From: Pelobates cultripes
Lineage: Eukaryota > Chordata > Amphibia > Anura > Pelobatidae
Reading direction: 5' to 3'
NCBI GenBank assembly: GCA_933207985.1
Contig: OW240914.1
Location: 292,731,096-292,795,095, forward strand
DNA length: 64,000 bases
Part shown: piece by piece, positions 23,351 to 33,548 of the stretch
How positions within the stretch are numbered: the first letter of the stretch is position 1
How the letters are laid out: each line of letters starts with the position of its first letter
Program-made: the position numbers and the translations under genes
Notes under the pieces: model-generated
What the model saw: only the letters and a program-made list of their open reading frames with translations
Told to the model about the DNA's origin: nothing
Databases searched by the model: none

Positions 23351-23721
23351 AGAATGTGGGGACTGGGGCTAAATTGCTTTTGGTGGAAGGCATGCAGAGA
23401 GCCTGCTCCTCCGCCCCCCCCCTCTTACTCGGGTCGTCTGGACAACCCTAAACTAATTCTTCACTACTCTATCAACACCAGCTCTCTCTATCTCCCTCTT
23501 TCGCTTTTCTTCTTCATACCATTGTTTGTGAATAATTGCAACTAATTCCAAGTGCAGTAATTGCAAGTCCATTGCGATTTATGTACAGAACTGTTGACAA
23601 CTCGACATCGTGACAACAATGTGTTTATGAATATTATGTGCGGAACTGTCTTGCTGTAACTGTGAAATATTTGTCCTAACCAATAAAAATTGTCAAGTTG
23701 AAAAACAAAAACAAAAAAAAG
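23351..23721 (+). repeat. Retroposed fragment with A-rich tail, right-arm copy
   Basis: Mirror of 4965-5335, ending caataaaaattgtcaagttg plus an A-rich tail at 23700-23720. Confidence 0.4.
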
Positions 23722-24235
23722 CCTTTAAGCTTAGTACATGATTGTTAATGTTATTTTATATAAAATACAGTTACTCTTGAATTATGCATCAAAGCCAATA
23801 ATGTAAATTAACATTAAAAATAGCTGTGATTTAAAAGAGAGACAAATTTACTACAAGCATAATAAAAGTGCCATAGTTCTTAATTTAAATTGAATTAGTC
23901 TTGACTCTTCATGTCCAACATCAGCTGTAATATTAAAATTTACCCTCAAAGTTACCTAGAGAAAGGTTTGTTAATGGGATACTTTGATATGTTGGCGGTT
24001 TTATCATTTATTGGGTGACTAAATCCCTTTAAGTATTTAACTTAAGACAAGAGATTTTAAATATTCTTGACAGATACTTACCTTTTGGGGTGCACTGGCC
24101 ACTATCAGCATTAAATATTATTTTGCCATTTTCCCCTCCAATATTCTATTATAATTCAACAGAATGTTTTGTCTAAATATATTTTGAAAATGAAGCAATA
24201 CTTTGTGTTTTCTGGCAGATCTCCCAGTGTTAAGA

Positions 24236-25261
24236 ATGGAGAACGTTACAGCAACAATTCTTCCGAGCAACACCACCACTGAGGAAACAGAGGATTTGCC
24301 TAGCATTACCTTTAACAGCGTTCATACATTTTCTTTGATTGTTTACATTGTGGCGTTTTTGCTGGGGACAACAGGCAATGGCTTGGTCATCTGGGTCGCT
24401 GGTTTCCGAATGAAGAAAACAGTCAATGTGGTGTGGTTCCTTAATTTAGCCATTGCTGATTTTATCTTTACTTTATTCTTGCCACTTAGTATTACATACC
24501 TTGTCCTTGTATTCCACTGGCCTTTTGGTACCTTCATGTGCAAGCTAAATAGCGCTGTGGCATTTCTCAATATGTTTGCAAGTATCTTCACACTCACTGT
24601 TATCAGCATTGACCGTTGTATCTCTGTGGTGTTCCCTGTATGGGCACAGAACCACAGGACACCCCGCATGGCTTTTATAGTGGCCATAATTGTTTGGATT
24701 CTTGCAATATTTTTTAGTTTAACATATTTTATCTTTCGAGATGCAGCTGGTGACGAGGGACAGATCAGGTGTTTCAACAACTTTCATGACACGGATTATG
24801 ATTTGCACCTTTTAAGGCTCAAAGCTACCGTGATTACTCGATTTATCTTTGGCTTCTTCATCCCTTTCACTATTATTTTTTCATGTTACACTATTATTGT
24901 AATTCGACTTCACAGAAATCGCATGGCATCATCAACCAAACCCTTCAAAATTATTATAGCTGTTCTGCTTTCCTTCTTTATCTGTTGGTTTCCATACCAT
25001 GTTTTTTCATTTTTGGAAGTGGCCTACAATGAAAGTGAGGATGACTCCCTGAGAAGCGCGGTAGAAATTGGGGGTCCAATTACGTCCAGCCTAGCCTTCT
25101 TCAACAGCTGTATCAACCCCTTCCTCTACGTCTTCATAGGTCGAGATTTCAAGACGACCTTCAGGACCTCAATCCAGTCTATTTTTGAAAAAGCGTTCAG
25201 TGAAGATAATGGTCAAACCGAAATCAAGACTAAAAGTACCTCCGATTCACAGTTAGTTTGA
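24236..25261 (+). CDS. Chemerin/formyl-peptide receptor-like class A GPCR (right-arm copy)
   Basis: This is identical in translation to the left-arm gene at 3425-4450, in opposite orientation, 341 residues with all seven transmembrane segments and both family motifs (DRC, NPFLY). A splice acceptor ends at 24218 and the ATG follows 17 bases into the exon. If the palindrome is real, the frog has two divergently arranged, currently identical receptor genes; if not, this is the same gene assembled twice. No intron or frameshift is visible. Confidence 0.9.
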   Translation: MENVTATILPSNTTTEETEDLPSITFNSVHTFSLIVYIVAFLLGTTGNGLVIWVAGFRMKKTVNVVWFLNLAIADFIFTLFLPLSITYLVLVFHWPFGTFMCKLNSAVAFLNMFASIFTLTVISIDRCISVVFPVWAQNHRTPRMAFIVAIIVWILAIFFSLTYFIFRDAAGDEGQIRCFNNFHDTDYDLHLLRLKATVITRFIFGFFIPFTIIFSCYTIIVIRLHRNRMASSTKPFKIIIAVLLSFFICWFPYHVFSFLEVAYNESEDDSLRSAVEIGGPITSSLAFFNSCINPFLYVFIGRDFKTTFRTSIQSIFEKAFSEDNGQTEIKTKSTSDSQLV

Positions 25262-25855
25262 AATTACAGAAAGTATGAGACTTTTCAGAGAAATGTCCTG
25301 CAGGGCAAGTATGAAAGTCTGAGCAATCCTTTTGACTCAAATACTCTTGGGATTAAACATCTCATGAAAAAAATGGATCCTCACTTGTTTACAGAGACAC
25401 TTCTGATAAGAATAAATGAAAAACATTGACAGCTTTATATCAGCAAAGTGTGTATTGTCAGAACTCCAAAGTGAATTCAAAGAAATTTCACATTGTAGGA
25501 CAAAATAAATGACTTTTTCTATTTGAGCTTCTTTGACATGAATTTTGAAATTCCCTTTAAATTTCCGACTATTCATACTATAGTAAAGAACTCTGCAACA
25601 AGTGAATGACATTTTGCCAACAATTAGTTAACTCCATAAATTATTCTGGATAAAAAGCCTACATAAATAATAATAATTATTATTTGTTTTTACTTGTTAC
25701 AAAATGACATACCCTTATCATGGAATATGTTATTTATAACCTAGCAGTCATTCTATTATAATTTACAGTATCTACAGTATCTAGAATATCATAATAGTAA
25801 AACATTACAAAGTGACTCCTATAATTCAAAGAAAAACCATATACATGTATTTATA

Positions 25856-26111
25856 TATAAATTAGAGGGGCAAAGGTTTAAAAATAATATCAGGAAGTAT
25901 TACTTTACTGAGAGGGCAGTGGATGCAGGGAATAGCCTTCCAGCTGAAGCGGTAGAGGTTAACACAGTGAAGGAGTTTAAGCATGCATGGGATAGGCATA
26001 AGGCTATCCTAACTATAAGATAAGGCCAGGGAATAATGAAAGTATTTAAAAAACAAAATTGAACTAGATGGGCCGAATGGTTCATAACTGCCGTCACATT
26101 CTATGTTTCTA
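25856..26111. repeat. Dispersed SINE/LINE-tail-like repeat, right-arm copy
   Basis: Mirror of 2575-2830. Confidence 0.5.
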
Positions 26112-27765
26112 AGTTTATATAGCACTGTTTGCCCGGTGCTTGTCCAGCAAAATACAAAGAAAAAGATCAGATAGCACACTCAGGACTCTGAAAATCCAAA
26201 ATAAGACTTAACTTTTAATCAGCTTGTAAAAAATCGACTAACAGGACTCTAGCACACCATGAATTCTTTCCTAGGCTTACTGATTTAAAACTAGTTGCAT
26301 CAGGTCTGCAGATAATAGTGAAATCACTGGAATAAAGATATTGAAGTAATAATTCTCATCAAGGACGATGCTATAGTAAATATGCTACATTTTGTAAAAT
26401 GTTTGCATGCAATTCTAAATTAAGTAGAAAATAATCTTCTCTAGGAGAAATTATGTCCAGAGTTTTGTGCATAAATTTACTGAAGAAATATGCTATCATG
26501 GATATCATGTAAAATTCCTGACTGCCAAAGGCCAACCTAAAACCTTATTTCAACCAGCCCAGACCCCTTTCCCAATGGAAATACAAATATAACCACTGAG
26601 TAAGGGGAAAAGGGCTTGGCCACAGCTTTTATTTTAAATTAATCAAAATTGAAGAACATTGAAAGTAACGCCGGCTGAAAGGCCACCAACCCTCCTGCAG
26701 AACTCTCAAACCAAAGTTCAGTTCCTGTTCACCTGCCGTGGCAGAAAGCCCCTCTCCCAATGATCGGTATTCGAACTGCCCTTTATGCCAAGGTCACAGC
26801 TTAAAAGGGGGAGTGTGAGCTGGGAGATATGGTCCTTCTGCCCCTGACTAAAAAACAACATTTTTTAAACTTTTCAACTTACTGTAGCCAATTCACCAGT
26901 GCCTTGAAGAACCGTTCAATGCAGGCATGCATGGCACTCCCGGCTCAAAACAACTAAACAGAGTATTGGGCTTCCTTACTATCGAAAATACAAAAAGTTA
27001 AGCAAGACCATTTTACAGGTAAAACACATAGCATTATATTATATAGTAACAAAGTAACAAATAAATGAATACAGTAATAAAAAAACAAACATGGTATTAC
27101 ACACAGCATAAGTACAAAAATATACTAACTAAAATAGGCATTTCTGGATACATAAAATTTGAATCTCCGATATAAATATAAAAATGATACTAAAATGCAC
27201 AAAATTCTGTAATATTTGATCAGTGCATAGCATGTTTTCACATCACATGGCAGCAAACTTCACATATCACAGAGAAATGTCCAGGCTCTGCAAAAAAAAA
27301 GTGCTCCAAGGGCGCCCCCTAGAGGATATGCAGGAAGCAAACAGTTAGGAAATGATAATAGCTTGTAGTGTAAATGGTTTACAATGTATTAACATGTAAA
27401 GTGTGAAAGAATATTTAAAACTATATCATTATAGGTATCTGGAACAGTTCTTTAGAATTTTGTTATTGGATGGCTTCCGTTGAAATGAAATTATACATCT
27501 TATTCTGTAATTTTAAGGGAACAGTTTTAACCTTTATATAAACACTTTATATGTTGAGGTAATGTTAGATACCATATATTTACATGTAAATGCTGCCATT
27601 AATCAAAAGCACAAATACATTTTTTTTTTACTCTTGCAATGTTATTTTTTTAGTTTACTGTTAAAATGCAGTTTGCATGAAAACCAGAAGTACAATGGGT
27701 TGTCCTACAAACTCTTCATTTTAATACATAACACATAATTTGTTATTTACTTATATATATATATA

Positions 27766-28187
27766 TTTGTGGTAAGGGCTCATGATAGTACAGAAGAAAC
27801 AAAACACCGATAAGTGTAGGATGGTATTAAAAGAGCAAGTCGGTTGTGGTGTGCCGGAACCGACAATGAGGTAGGCCTGTAAATAAAGAGGGCCCACCAA
27901 GAAGAAATGTGAAGAGAAAAGAGTTAATAATGAGGAGTGGTGGGAGGGTGATGCAGCGCTGACCTCGAACAGTATGGAGCCAGGTAAGGGGTGTCCCTTA
28001 AGTAGGGAAGCTGTGTGTCATACGCCCCTCCCACAATTACAGGCCAAAAGGCCTTAATATTTGTGGTAAGGGCTCATGATAGTACAGAAGAAACAAAACA
28101 CCGATAAGTGTAGGATGGTATTAAAAGCGCAAGTCGGTTGTGGTGTGCCGGAACCGACAATGAGGTAGGCCTGTAAATAAAGAGGGC
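27766..28187 (-). repeat. Pair of 128-bp terminal direct repeats of the right YR element
   Basis: Copies at 27766-27893 and 28060-28187 are nearly identical (tttgtggtaagggctcatga ... aaataaagagggc), separated by 166 bp that is also part of the element. They lie 3' of the recombinase gene, as split repeats do in Ngaro-type elements. The outer copy abuts a short TA run. Confidence 0.75.
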
Positions 28188-28233
28188 AAATATAGAAAAT
28201 CTAATTTATTACATACCAGCAATATACGTACAT

Positions 28234-29307
28234 TTAACCAGACATGTTTTGAAAAGCATTTCTTACTTCTTGTACCGGGTTAGGTATGTATCTAGAGTAA
28301 GCTGATGATTTCCAGCGCCCCAGTGACTTGATAACATGAACTGGGATGTTTGCACTGGATGCTGTGGAGGCCGCTCCTATGCGGAAGGAGTGGCCCGAAT
28401 AGTTAGCTGATTTGAGGCACAGTTGGGTAAGTAAGGACCTGATGTGGGTCATGAAGGTGGTGGTAGTGAGTACAGAACCCTGTAGACTGAAAAGTGGTTG
28501 ATCTGGTGATGCGTTGTTATGCTGGGTATATGAATCCAGTAGTTTGACGGGGCACCACCTGTTGTGAGTAGGATAGTACTTAACTTCTACTGGAGGTGCA
28601 TGTTGACTGGTTTTGGAATGAGGCAAGGTCAAGATATAAGAGTCCGTGTGTTTTGTTAAGTGTGAATGAAATAAGATGTGAGTGGACTGTGTTGTGCTGA
28701 TGGCAGTAAATTCTCTTGGTCTCAAGAAACCATAAAAAGCTACGTATATGGCGGTTTTAATGACAAGGTTTGTGCTGTTGGAAAAAGGTTTTAAATCTAG
28801 TAAGTTGGATAAGTCTTTAAAAATATGGAAATCTATAGGTAGTCTCTGGGCCGTACGTGGAGGTTCAGATTTCTGAATACCCCTAAGGATGTTCTTAATT
28901 TGGTAGGCGGACATGAAACTCGAACTGTTGGGTTGTAAAGTTAGCATGTGATTTTGGATGCCTGTCAGATATAGTTTGATTGTGTTGTATGATAATTTGA
29001 GTTTGAGGTGGCAAAAAGAAGCAAAGCCCAACAAGGATGTCATGATGAAAGGTTGTAAGATGTTGTGTTCCAAAAAGAATCTTTTAAATAAAATGAAAGC
29101 TCTGTCGTAAGTTTTACAGGTATTAGTAGACAGTGCTAATTGGGCCAATGTTCTGCTATGTTGCATGATAGCGTCTAGTCCATTACTAGATGGTGGAATA
29201 GTGGAGTGGTCGTGGCTGTGAGTGCTGAAAAGCCTGATGAAAAGCCTGGAAATTAAAATGAGACAAATTGTCAGCAGCCGTGTTACATACACCTGGAACA
29301 TGAACAC
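28234..29307 (-). CDS. Tyrosine recombinase of a Ngaro/DIRS-order retroelement
   Basis: The frame is open for 357 codons, though the true start is uncertain because the upstream part overlaps the RNase H frame. The N-terminal core-binding region (LSTNTCKTYDRAFILFKRFF) is followed by the catalytic domain: first Arg in GFLRPREF, H-x-x-R in HSFRIGAAS, and the nucleophilic Tyr region GRWKSSAYSRYI near the C-terminus. The enzyme integrates circular retroelement DNA without target duplication. The copy looks intact over this stretch, unlike the fragment at 1-427. Confidence 0.88.
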   Translation of the reverse strand: MFMFQVYVTRLLTICLILISRLFIRLFSTHSHDHSTIPPSSNGLDAIMQHSRTLAQLALSTNTCKTYDRAFILFKRFFLEHNILQPFIMTSLLGFASFCHLKLKLSYNTIKLYLTGIQNHMLTLQPNSSSFMSAYQIKNILRGIQKSEPPRTAQRLPIDFHIFKDLSNLLDLKPFSNSTNLVIKTAIYVAFYGFLRPREFTAISTTQSTHILFHSHLTKHTDSYILTLPHSKTSQHAPPVEVKYYPTHNRWCPVKLLDSYTQHNNASPDQPLFSLQGSVLTTTTFMTHIRSLLTQLCLKSANYSGHSFRIGAASTASSANIPVHVIKSLGRWKSSAYSRYIPNPVQEVRNAFQNMSG

Positions 29308-29531
29308 AAAACAAGAAGAAATTATGACATGCAGCCAACCAAGTGAGTTTCCTCAGGAATCTCATAATAGTCAGTGATTTGGATCGGCCTTTGTTAATAA
29401 TGTGTCAAGTTGCTTGGTTGTCTGAGTAGCAACGTGCTGGCGAACCTGCCCATAAATGCCCCCATACCACGGGAGCCGCCACTATGGGATATATCTCAAA
29501 CAGAGCTGAGGTAGTGGAAAAGCCCTCCAGG
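29186..29531 (-). CDS. C-terminal RNase H part of the element's reverse transcriptase (partial, broken by one stop)
   Basis: In another minus-strand frame that overlaps the recombinase start, I read VVWGHLWAGSPARCYSDNQA, then INKGRSKSLTIMRFLRKLTW and HVPGVCNTAADNLSHF. These are the SDN/CDN, INK and HxPG-N-AD-LS motifs of DIRS-order RNase H. One stop codon interrupts it near 29405 (CDNQAT then TGA). The frame ends at a stop at 29186 after running into the recombinase, an overlap typical of this order. The upstream RT is lost in the gap. Confidence 0.8.
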
Positions 29532-29631
29532 NNNNNNNNNNNNNNNNNNNNNNNNNNNNNNNNNNNNNNNNNNNNNNNNNNNNNNNNNNNNNNNNNNNNN
29601 NNNNNNNNNNNNNNNNNNNNNNNNNNNNNNN
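29532..29631. other. Assembly gap (100 N)
   Basis: Exactly 100 N; true size unknown. The missing part should include the RT palm and gag of the YR element, if that element is full length. Confidence 0.97.
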
Positions 29632-29765
29632 GCCATGTGTCTCATACCCTCAGTGTCCCCACGTGTCTCAGCTCCAATGTCCTCATATGTCTCATACCCC
29701 TAGTGGCTGCATGTATCTCATACCTTCAATGGTCCCTCTATGTCTCATTCTTCCAGTGTACAAAT
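29632..29765. repeat. Minisatellite (unit like 'ccatgtgtctcatacccycagtgt')
   Basis: Four to five imperfect ~28-base units directly after the gap. The array probably extends into the gap and may have caused it. Confidence 0.65.
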
Positions 29766-29774
29766 ACATAAAAC

Positions 29775-30236
29775 AGATAACCGCGCCTTAAAACACAGTA
29801 ATGTACAAAAATGAAGTCAAATATAAATCATATGTACATACTTTTTTGATAAAAGTCTATGAAGTCTTCAGTTGATATACAGTGCATGGTATCTCAAGGA
29901 AAAAGAGACAATAATAGTGCAGTATGTCTTTAACACCGTGAAGTAGCATGCTATAGCAAAAACTCACTCACAATTTATAGAGCTACAAAGAGCTCTGCTG
30001 TGTAGGGCATAGACGGTACAATCCCTCTCACTGGATATATTTTCAGCTTCAGTGGTGGTAGTCTTTATCTGTGTCTCGAATATGTGAAGACAACAATTGA
30101 AATATCCAGTGGTGCAATATGTATCTATATAACAGCCAAAGACTTCATAGACTTTTAACAAAAAAGTATGTACCTATGATTTATATTTGACTTCATTTTT
30201 GTACATTACTGTGTTTTAAGGCGCGGTTATCTATTT
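29775..30236. repeat. Fold-back element with ~95-bp inverted arms
   Basis: Bases 29775-29870 (ataaccgcgccttaaaacac...) recur inverted at about 30140-30236 with few differences. The ~270-bp loop includes caaaaactcactcacaatttatagagct, similar to the PLE-C tail at 12860, suggesting a Penelope-type terminal repeat. Confidence 0.7.
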
Positions 30237-30760
30237 TTTGTATATCTTCTGTATCTCTATTCCTACAAGGTTTTGGGGAATCCTTGTACGATTTACTGCT
30301 GCCTTAAAGTATATAGTTGTAAGAAATAGTAGCATATAAATCAAATTACAAAAACACAATATGTGCTGGCACTCAATTATGCAAGGTGCAGGTATTCGAG
30401 GTTTAACCCTACAACAACCTCCTAATCTAAATCACAAACAATTATGAATACCGCACTCAAAATGATTATAGTAAAATCTAATCCTGTATTTACTTGCAAA
30501 AATATTTATTGTAATGATTATTGGATAAATTCATGAAGTTAATTATAATGACACTCATTTCATCCTATATACATAGATTATATACATATATACACCCAAA
30601 ATCCTCCCTGTGCTAAAGTTCATGAGCTGTGTGTATTTACAATGGGTGATGATCCAAAAAATGGAAAAAAATCCAAAAAATGCCAAAAAAAATCATTTAA
30701 AAAATGGAAAAATAAAAAAATAGAAAAATATAAGAAAAAAGAAAAGAAAAGAAAAAATAT
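30237..30760. other. Non-coding; PLE-tail-like and A-rich sequence
   Basis: 30330-30400 (gtgctggcactcaattatgc) resembles tails of frog PLEs. 30650-30760 is A-rich with repeated ccaaaaaatg. No gene. Confidence 0.4.
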
Positions 30761-31220
30761 ATATGATACAGTCCTGAAGACTAATAGTCCAAAATATATG
30801 CCTGAGTACCGGAGCCTCCACTTTGTTGTGTTGTAATGCTGCCCTAATGCTCCTTTTATCCTCCCCTATCCGCTCTTTCACTGGCCTGATGGTCTCCCCC
30901 ACATACAGGAGTCCACAGGGACACTTAAGAGCATATACAACAAAGTCTGAGTGGCATGTGAAAAATTCTTTAACATAAAATTTTTTGCCTGATTTGGGAT
31001 GAACAAAATATTCCCCCTTGATCACACTGTTACAGTGTGAGCAATTTAAGCATGGAAAGGCACCCTCATCTGGTATACACTACTTACAGACTTCAGCATC
31101 CTCCTACTGTGCATGCTTTAAAGCAACATCCATATATCGGTCAGATCCATCCATACACAAATGAATTGTATAGTGCACTATATTTTGGACTATTAGTCTT
31201 CAGGACTGTATCATATATAT
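30761..31220. repeat. 43-bp inverted repeats flanking a PLE nuclease fragment
   Basis: The arm 30761-30803 (tatgatacagtcctgaagac...) recurs inverted at 31178-31220. The arms look perfectly complementary, so the inversion or insertion is recent, and they enclose the fragment described next. Confidence 0.8.
30822..31060 (-). pseudogene. GIY-YIG nuclease fragment of a fourth Penelope-like element
   Basis: On the minus strand: NCSHCNSV (zinc-binding Cys), GEYFVHPKSGKKF, then VVYALKCPCGLLYVGETIRP and a helix ERIGEDKRSIR. This is the PLE endonuclease with both GIY-YIG halves, but the domain stops abruptly after KVEAPVLRH and the following residues are low-complexity. It is a different family from PLE-A, B and C at the sequence level. 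Confidence 0.85.
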
Positions 31221-31229
31221 ATATATATG

Positions 31230-31266
<37 letters not shown>

Positions 31267-31271
31267 GTGTG

Positions 31272-31302
<31 letters not shown>

Positions 31303-31309
31303 GTGTGTG

Positions 31310-31340
<31 letters not shown>

Positions 31341-31529
31341 GTGTGTGTATATATATATATATATGTATATGTATATATATGTGTGTGTATATATATATAT
31401 ATATGTATATGTATATATATGTGTGTGTATATATATATATATATGTATATGTATATATGTGTGTGTATATATATATATATATGTATATGTATATTTGTGT
31501 GTGTGTATATATATATATATGTATATATT

Positions 31530-31563
<34 letters not shown>

Positions 31564-31568
31564 ATTTT
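31210..31568. repeat. Compound (TA)n(TG)n microsatellite
   Basis: About ten periods of tatatata-tgtgtgtg blocks. The long open frames rich in Tyr/Ile/Val on both strands are artefacts of the repeat. A shorter relative occurs at 36915-37140. Confidence 0.95.
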
Positions 31569-31703
31569 TTTATTTATATATAGGTATATATAGTCATATA
31601 TACGTATATACTTATGTATATAACTGGTAGTATCAAAGGTTGCGCTCACGGATTCATTAAAAAATAACTTTTATTGAACCTTCCTTAAAAATCGACGTTT
31701 CAG
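31569..31703 (-). repeat. Truncated tail of a PLE-B copy
   Basis: Near-identical to 37142-37278 (tttatttatatataggtata ... aaaaatcgacgtttcag). It stops inside the hammerhead motif, where PLE-A sequence begins. Confidence 0.85.
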
Positions 31704-32580
31704 CGTGTGTAGTATATTTTATGCTCCTGCTTGGATTTCAATAGACCTAACATCAGTAAACTTATAAGAGATATATTGTTTTACTATTGGGTAGACTATA
31801 ACACAGTATAATGCACTGTTGATGTATATATGTATATATTTAGAATTCTGTATATGTAATAGTGACTTTCTATTCCCCACCTGGGATTGATCTGCTTTGT
31901 AGTTTATATATATTCCTCTCACTGTTTTGCACATGCATATGATCCTCTGCACTTTGCACTTTTTGTCACCTATAGATCATCCTTATAGTGGGGTTTTTAC
32001 TTGATTCTGTCCTCCATATGTAGTACTCGCTATCTGCTTCTTCGATCTCCGGTTAGAGAAGGAAGAATTAGACATTGTTAGACTGGTTGCTTAGCAACCT
32101 TGTCACATGACTCTCTGTCACATGACCACCCCCACGTGGTCTGGAGCACTTCCGGGTATCACGGCGGCGCCGGCTACCCGATCTTCTGTTTGTAGCATTA
32201 TCACTCAGATTACTCAGTAACCCAGTCACATGATATGCACTGTTCACGTGGTCTTCTCACTTCCGGTGTCTGTAGCTGATCGGGGTCTCGACTATCTGAT
32301 TGGTAAGCGACACTTTATTTGTATGTATATATTATTCACCATAACCACATTTCACTGTGATCTTGATAAAGACCCCGGCAGGGTCGAAACGTTGATTCTC
32401 TCCACACAGAATTTGTATCATGTTTTGGATACAGTAAATACTTTTTGCACTTTACTGAAGTCCTGGTGTGCTCCCTTTATTGATTTTTATATATATTGGA
32501 ACGCGGGATTGCACCCAGGCATTTGAGCCTTTACTAGAAGGATTTTTGGGTGGAGTGCCTTGCCCATTCATTTTTTGTAT
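31702..32580 (+). repeat. Upstream pLTR of PLE-A
   Basis: Direct repeat of 36050-36914 at a constant offset of 4348 bases up to about 32527, then with a 14-base length difference (ctttactagaagga present here). Divergence is very low (one difference seen in the first 60 bases). It includes a GC-rich promoter-like part (32100-32290) and the hammerhead-like motif. Confidence 0.9.
32359..32397 (+). ncRNA. Degenerate hammerhead motif in PLE-A pLTR, copy 1
   Basis: Stem I GAUC/GAUU, extra A, stem II GACCC/GGGUC with loop CGGCA, then GAAAC-GUU. The first core reads UUGAUAA where CUGAUGA is required, so C3 and G8 are changed and cleavage should be lost. Architecture matches the PLE-B and PLE-C motifs, including the extra A. 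Confidence 0.6.
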
Positions 32581-32684
32581 TCATATGCAAAGTGCTAGCG
32601 TGGCACTTGCGAGAGCACCCCCATATGTAACAAACCGCTTATCACCTAAACAGTGATTTTCACCACCATCAGGATCCATCTAAT

Positions 32685-33548
32685 ATGGAGGATTTTTTAC
32701 ACCAGGCTGGAGCATTATCAGAAACAGCAGAAACTTTATCTATTACGGATGAGCAAGCACAATTGGTATTGTGGCCACGTAGCTCCCAAGACTTACCTCA
32801 CATACACACGGCAAAAGACCTATACAATGACCTATCGAGATTAAAAAAGAGAGAGGTGGATTTGGACCTACATGGGGTCTTTTTGTCAGATTATTACAGA
32901 TCCAAACGCATTCCAAGAGGTTTTCGGATAAAGAACGCTCCAACTATAGGGAGACAGAATCCCAACTTCTGTAAGAAATGGATGAATATATCGAATAAAT
33001 GCTCTCTTGATTGGATGGTAATAGTGATTGAAGAAGTTGGAATAGAATTGCTTCAGGTGAAGAAATCAATACAGGAATTTGAATTGACTCATGTCACAGC
33101 ATTGCAGACTATGCCACCTACTGAATTTATGCTTAAACTACAAGACGATATTCAGAAATATCAAAATGAACTGATTCGTTTTAAAAAAGTAAAAGTTGAA
33201 AAGGTGAACCACGATTACAAGTTTCATCAGGTCTACCGCTGGTTAAACGGGTCAGACTCTAATACACGGAATCCTACTCCTAGATTTAGGACATGCATCA
33301 GAAAACCTGCCTTACAAACAGTGGATATAAGCTCGGGGGAATCAGCCTCAGATGGGGAAAAAAGGACCGACCTTCAAGTGGAAAGACAGGTGCCTTTTTT
33401 AAAGGATGGGAGACATGTAAACGACCCGCCACGAGTAACCAAGACCAACGAACAAAATCGAAGAGACGAAAGAGATGCCCTAGACGTGGACAAAAGGGTA
33501 ACAAGAAATATAGGAGCCATGGGAAAACCTCCCAGACAACGGAAGTAA
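32685..33548 (+). CDS. PLE-A N-terminal ORF
   Basis: 287 codons without known catalytic motifs. The N-terminal extension of PLE proteins is normally fused to the RT. Here the frame leaves the RT frame at a T6 run (cctttttta, about 33390): the downstream basic stretch KRRKRCPRRGQKGNKK and INLS-like FNLSNK belong to the next frame. The overlap with the RT frame is 33293-33548. The shift may be a lost T, a base-calling error, or less likely a -1 ribosomal slip. Confidence 0.7.
   Translation: MEDFLHQAGALSETAETLSITDEQAQLVLWPRSSQDLPHIHTAKDLYNDLSRLKKREVDLDLHGVFLSDYYRSKRIPRGFRIKNAPTIGRQNPNFCKKWMNISNKCSLDWMVIVIEEVGIELLQVKKSIQEFELTHVTALQTMPPTEFMLKLQDDIQKYQNELIRFKKVKVEKVNHDYKFHQVYRWLNGSDSNTRNPTPRFRTCIRKPALQTVDISSGESASDGEKRTDLQVERQVPFLKDGRHVNDPPRVTKTNEQNRRDERDALDVDKRVTRNIGAMGKPPRQRK

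Larger units (their letters stand above)
15594..27709. repeat. Right arm of the giant inverted repeat (interrupted by gap)
   Basis: Reverse complement of 977-15577, minus the counterpart of 12033-14617, which is replaced by the 100-N gap 16554-16653. Everything between 16654 and 27709 mirrors 977-12032 base for base as far as I could compare. The outer end is where the left (TA)n tract starts. Confidence 0.95.

Noticed and set aside
31037..31649. Several 110-175-codon frames rich in Tyr, Ile and Val
   Set aside because: They arise entirely from TA/TG microsatellites.
33385..33400. Firm call of programmed -1 frameshifting in PLE-A
   Set aside because: The heptamer is in the right register, but a single missing T explains the break equally well and no downstream structure was established.
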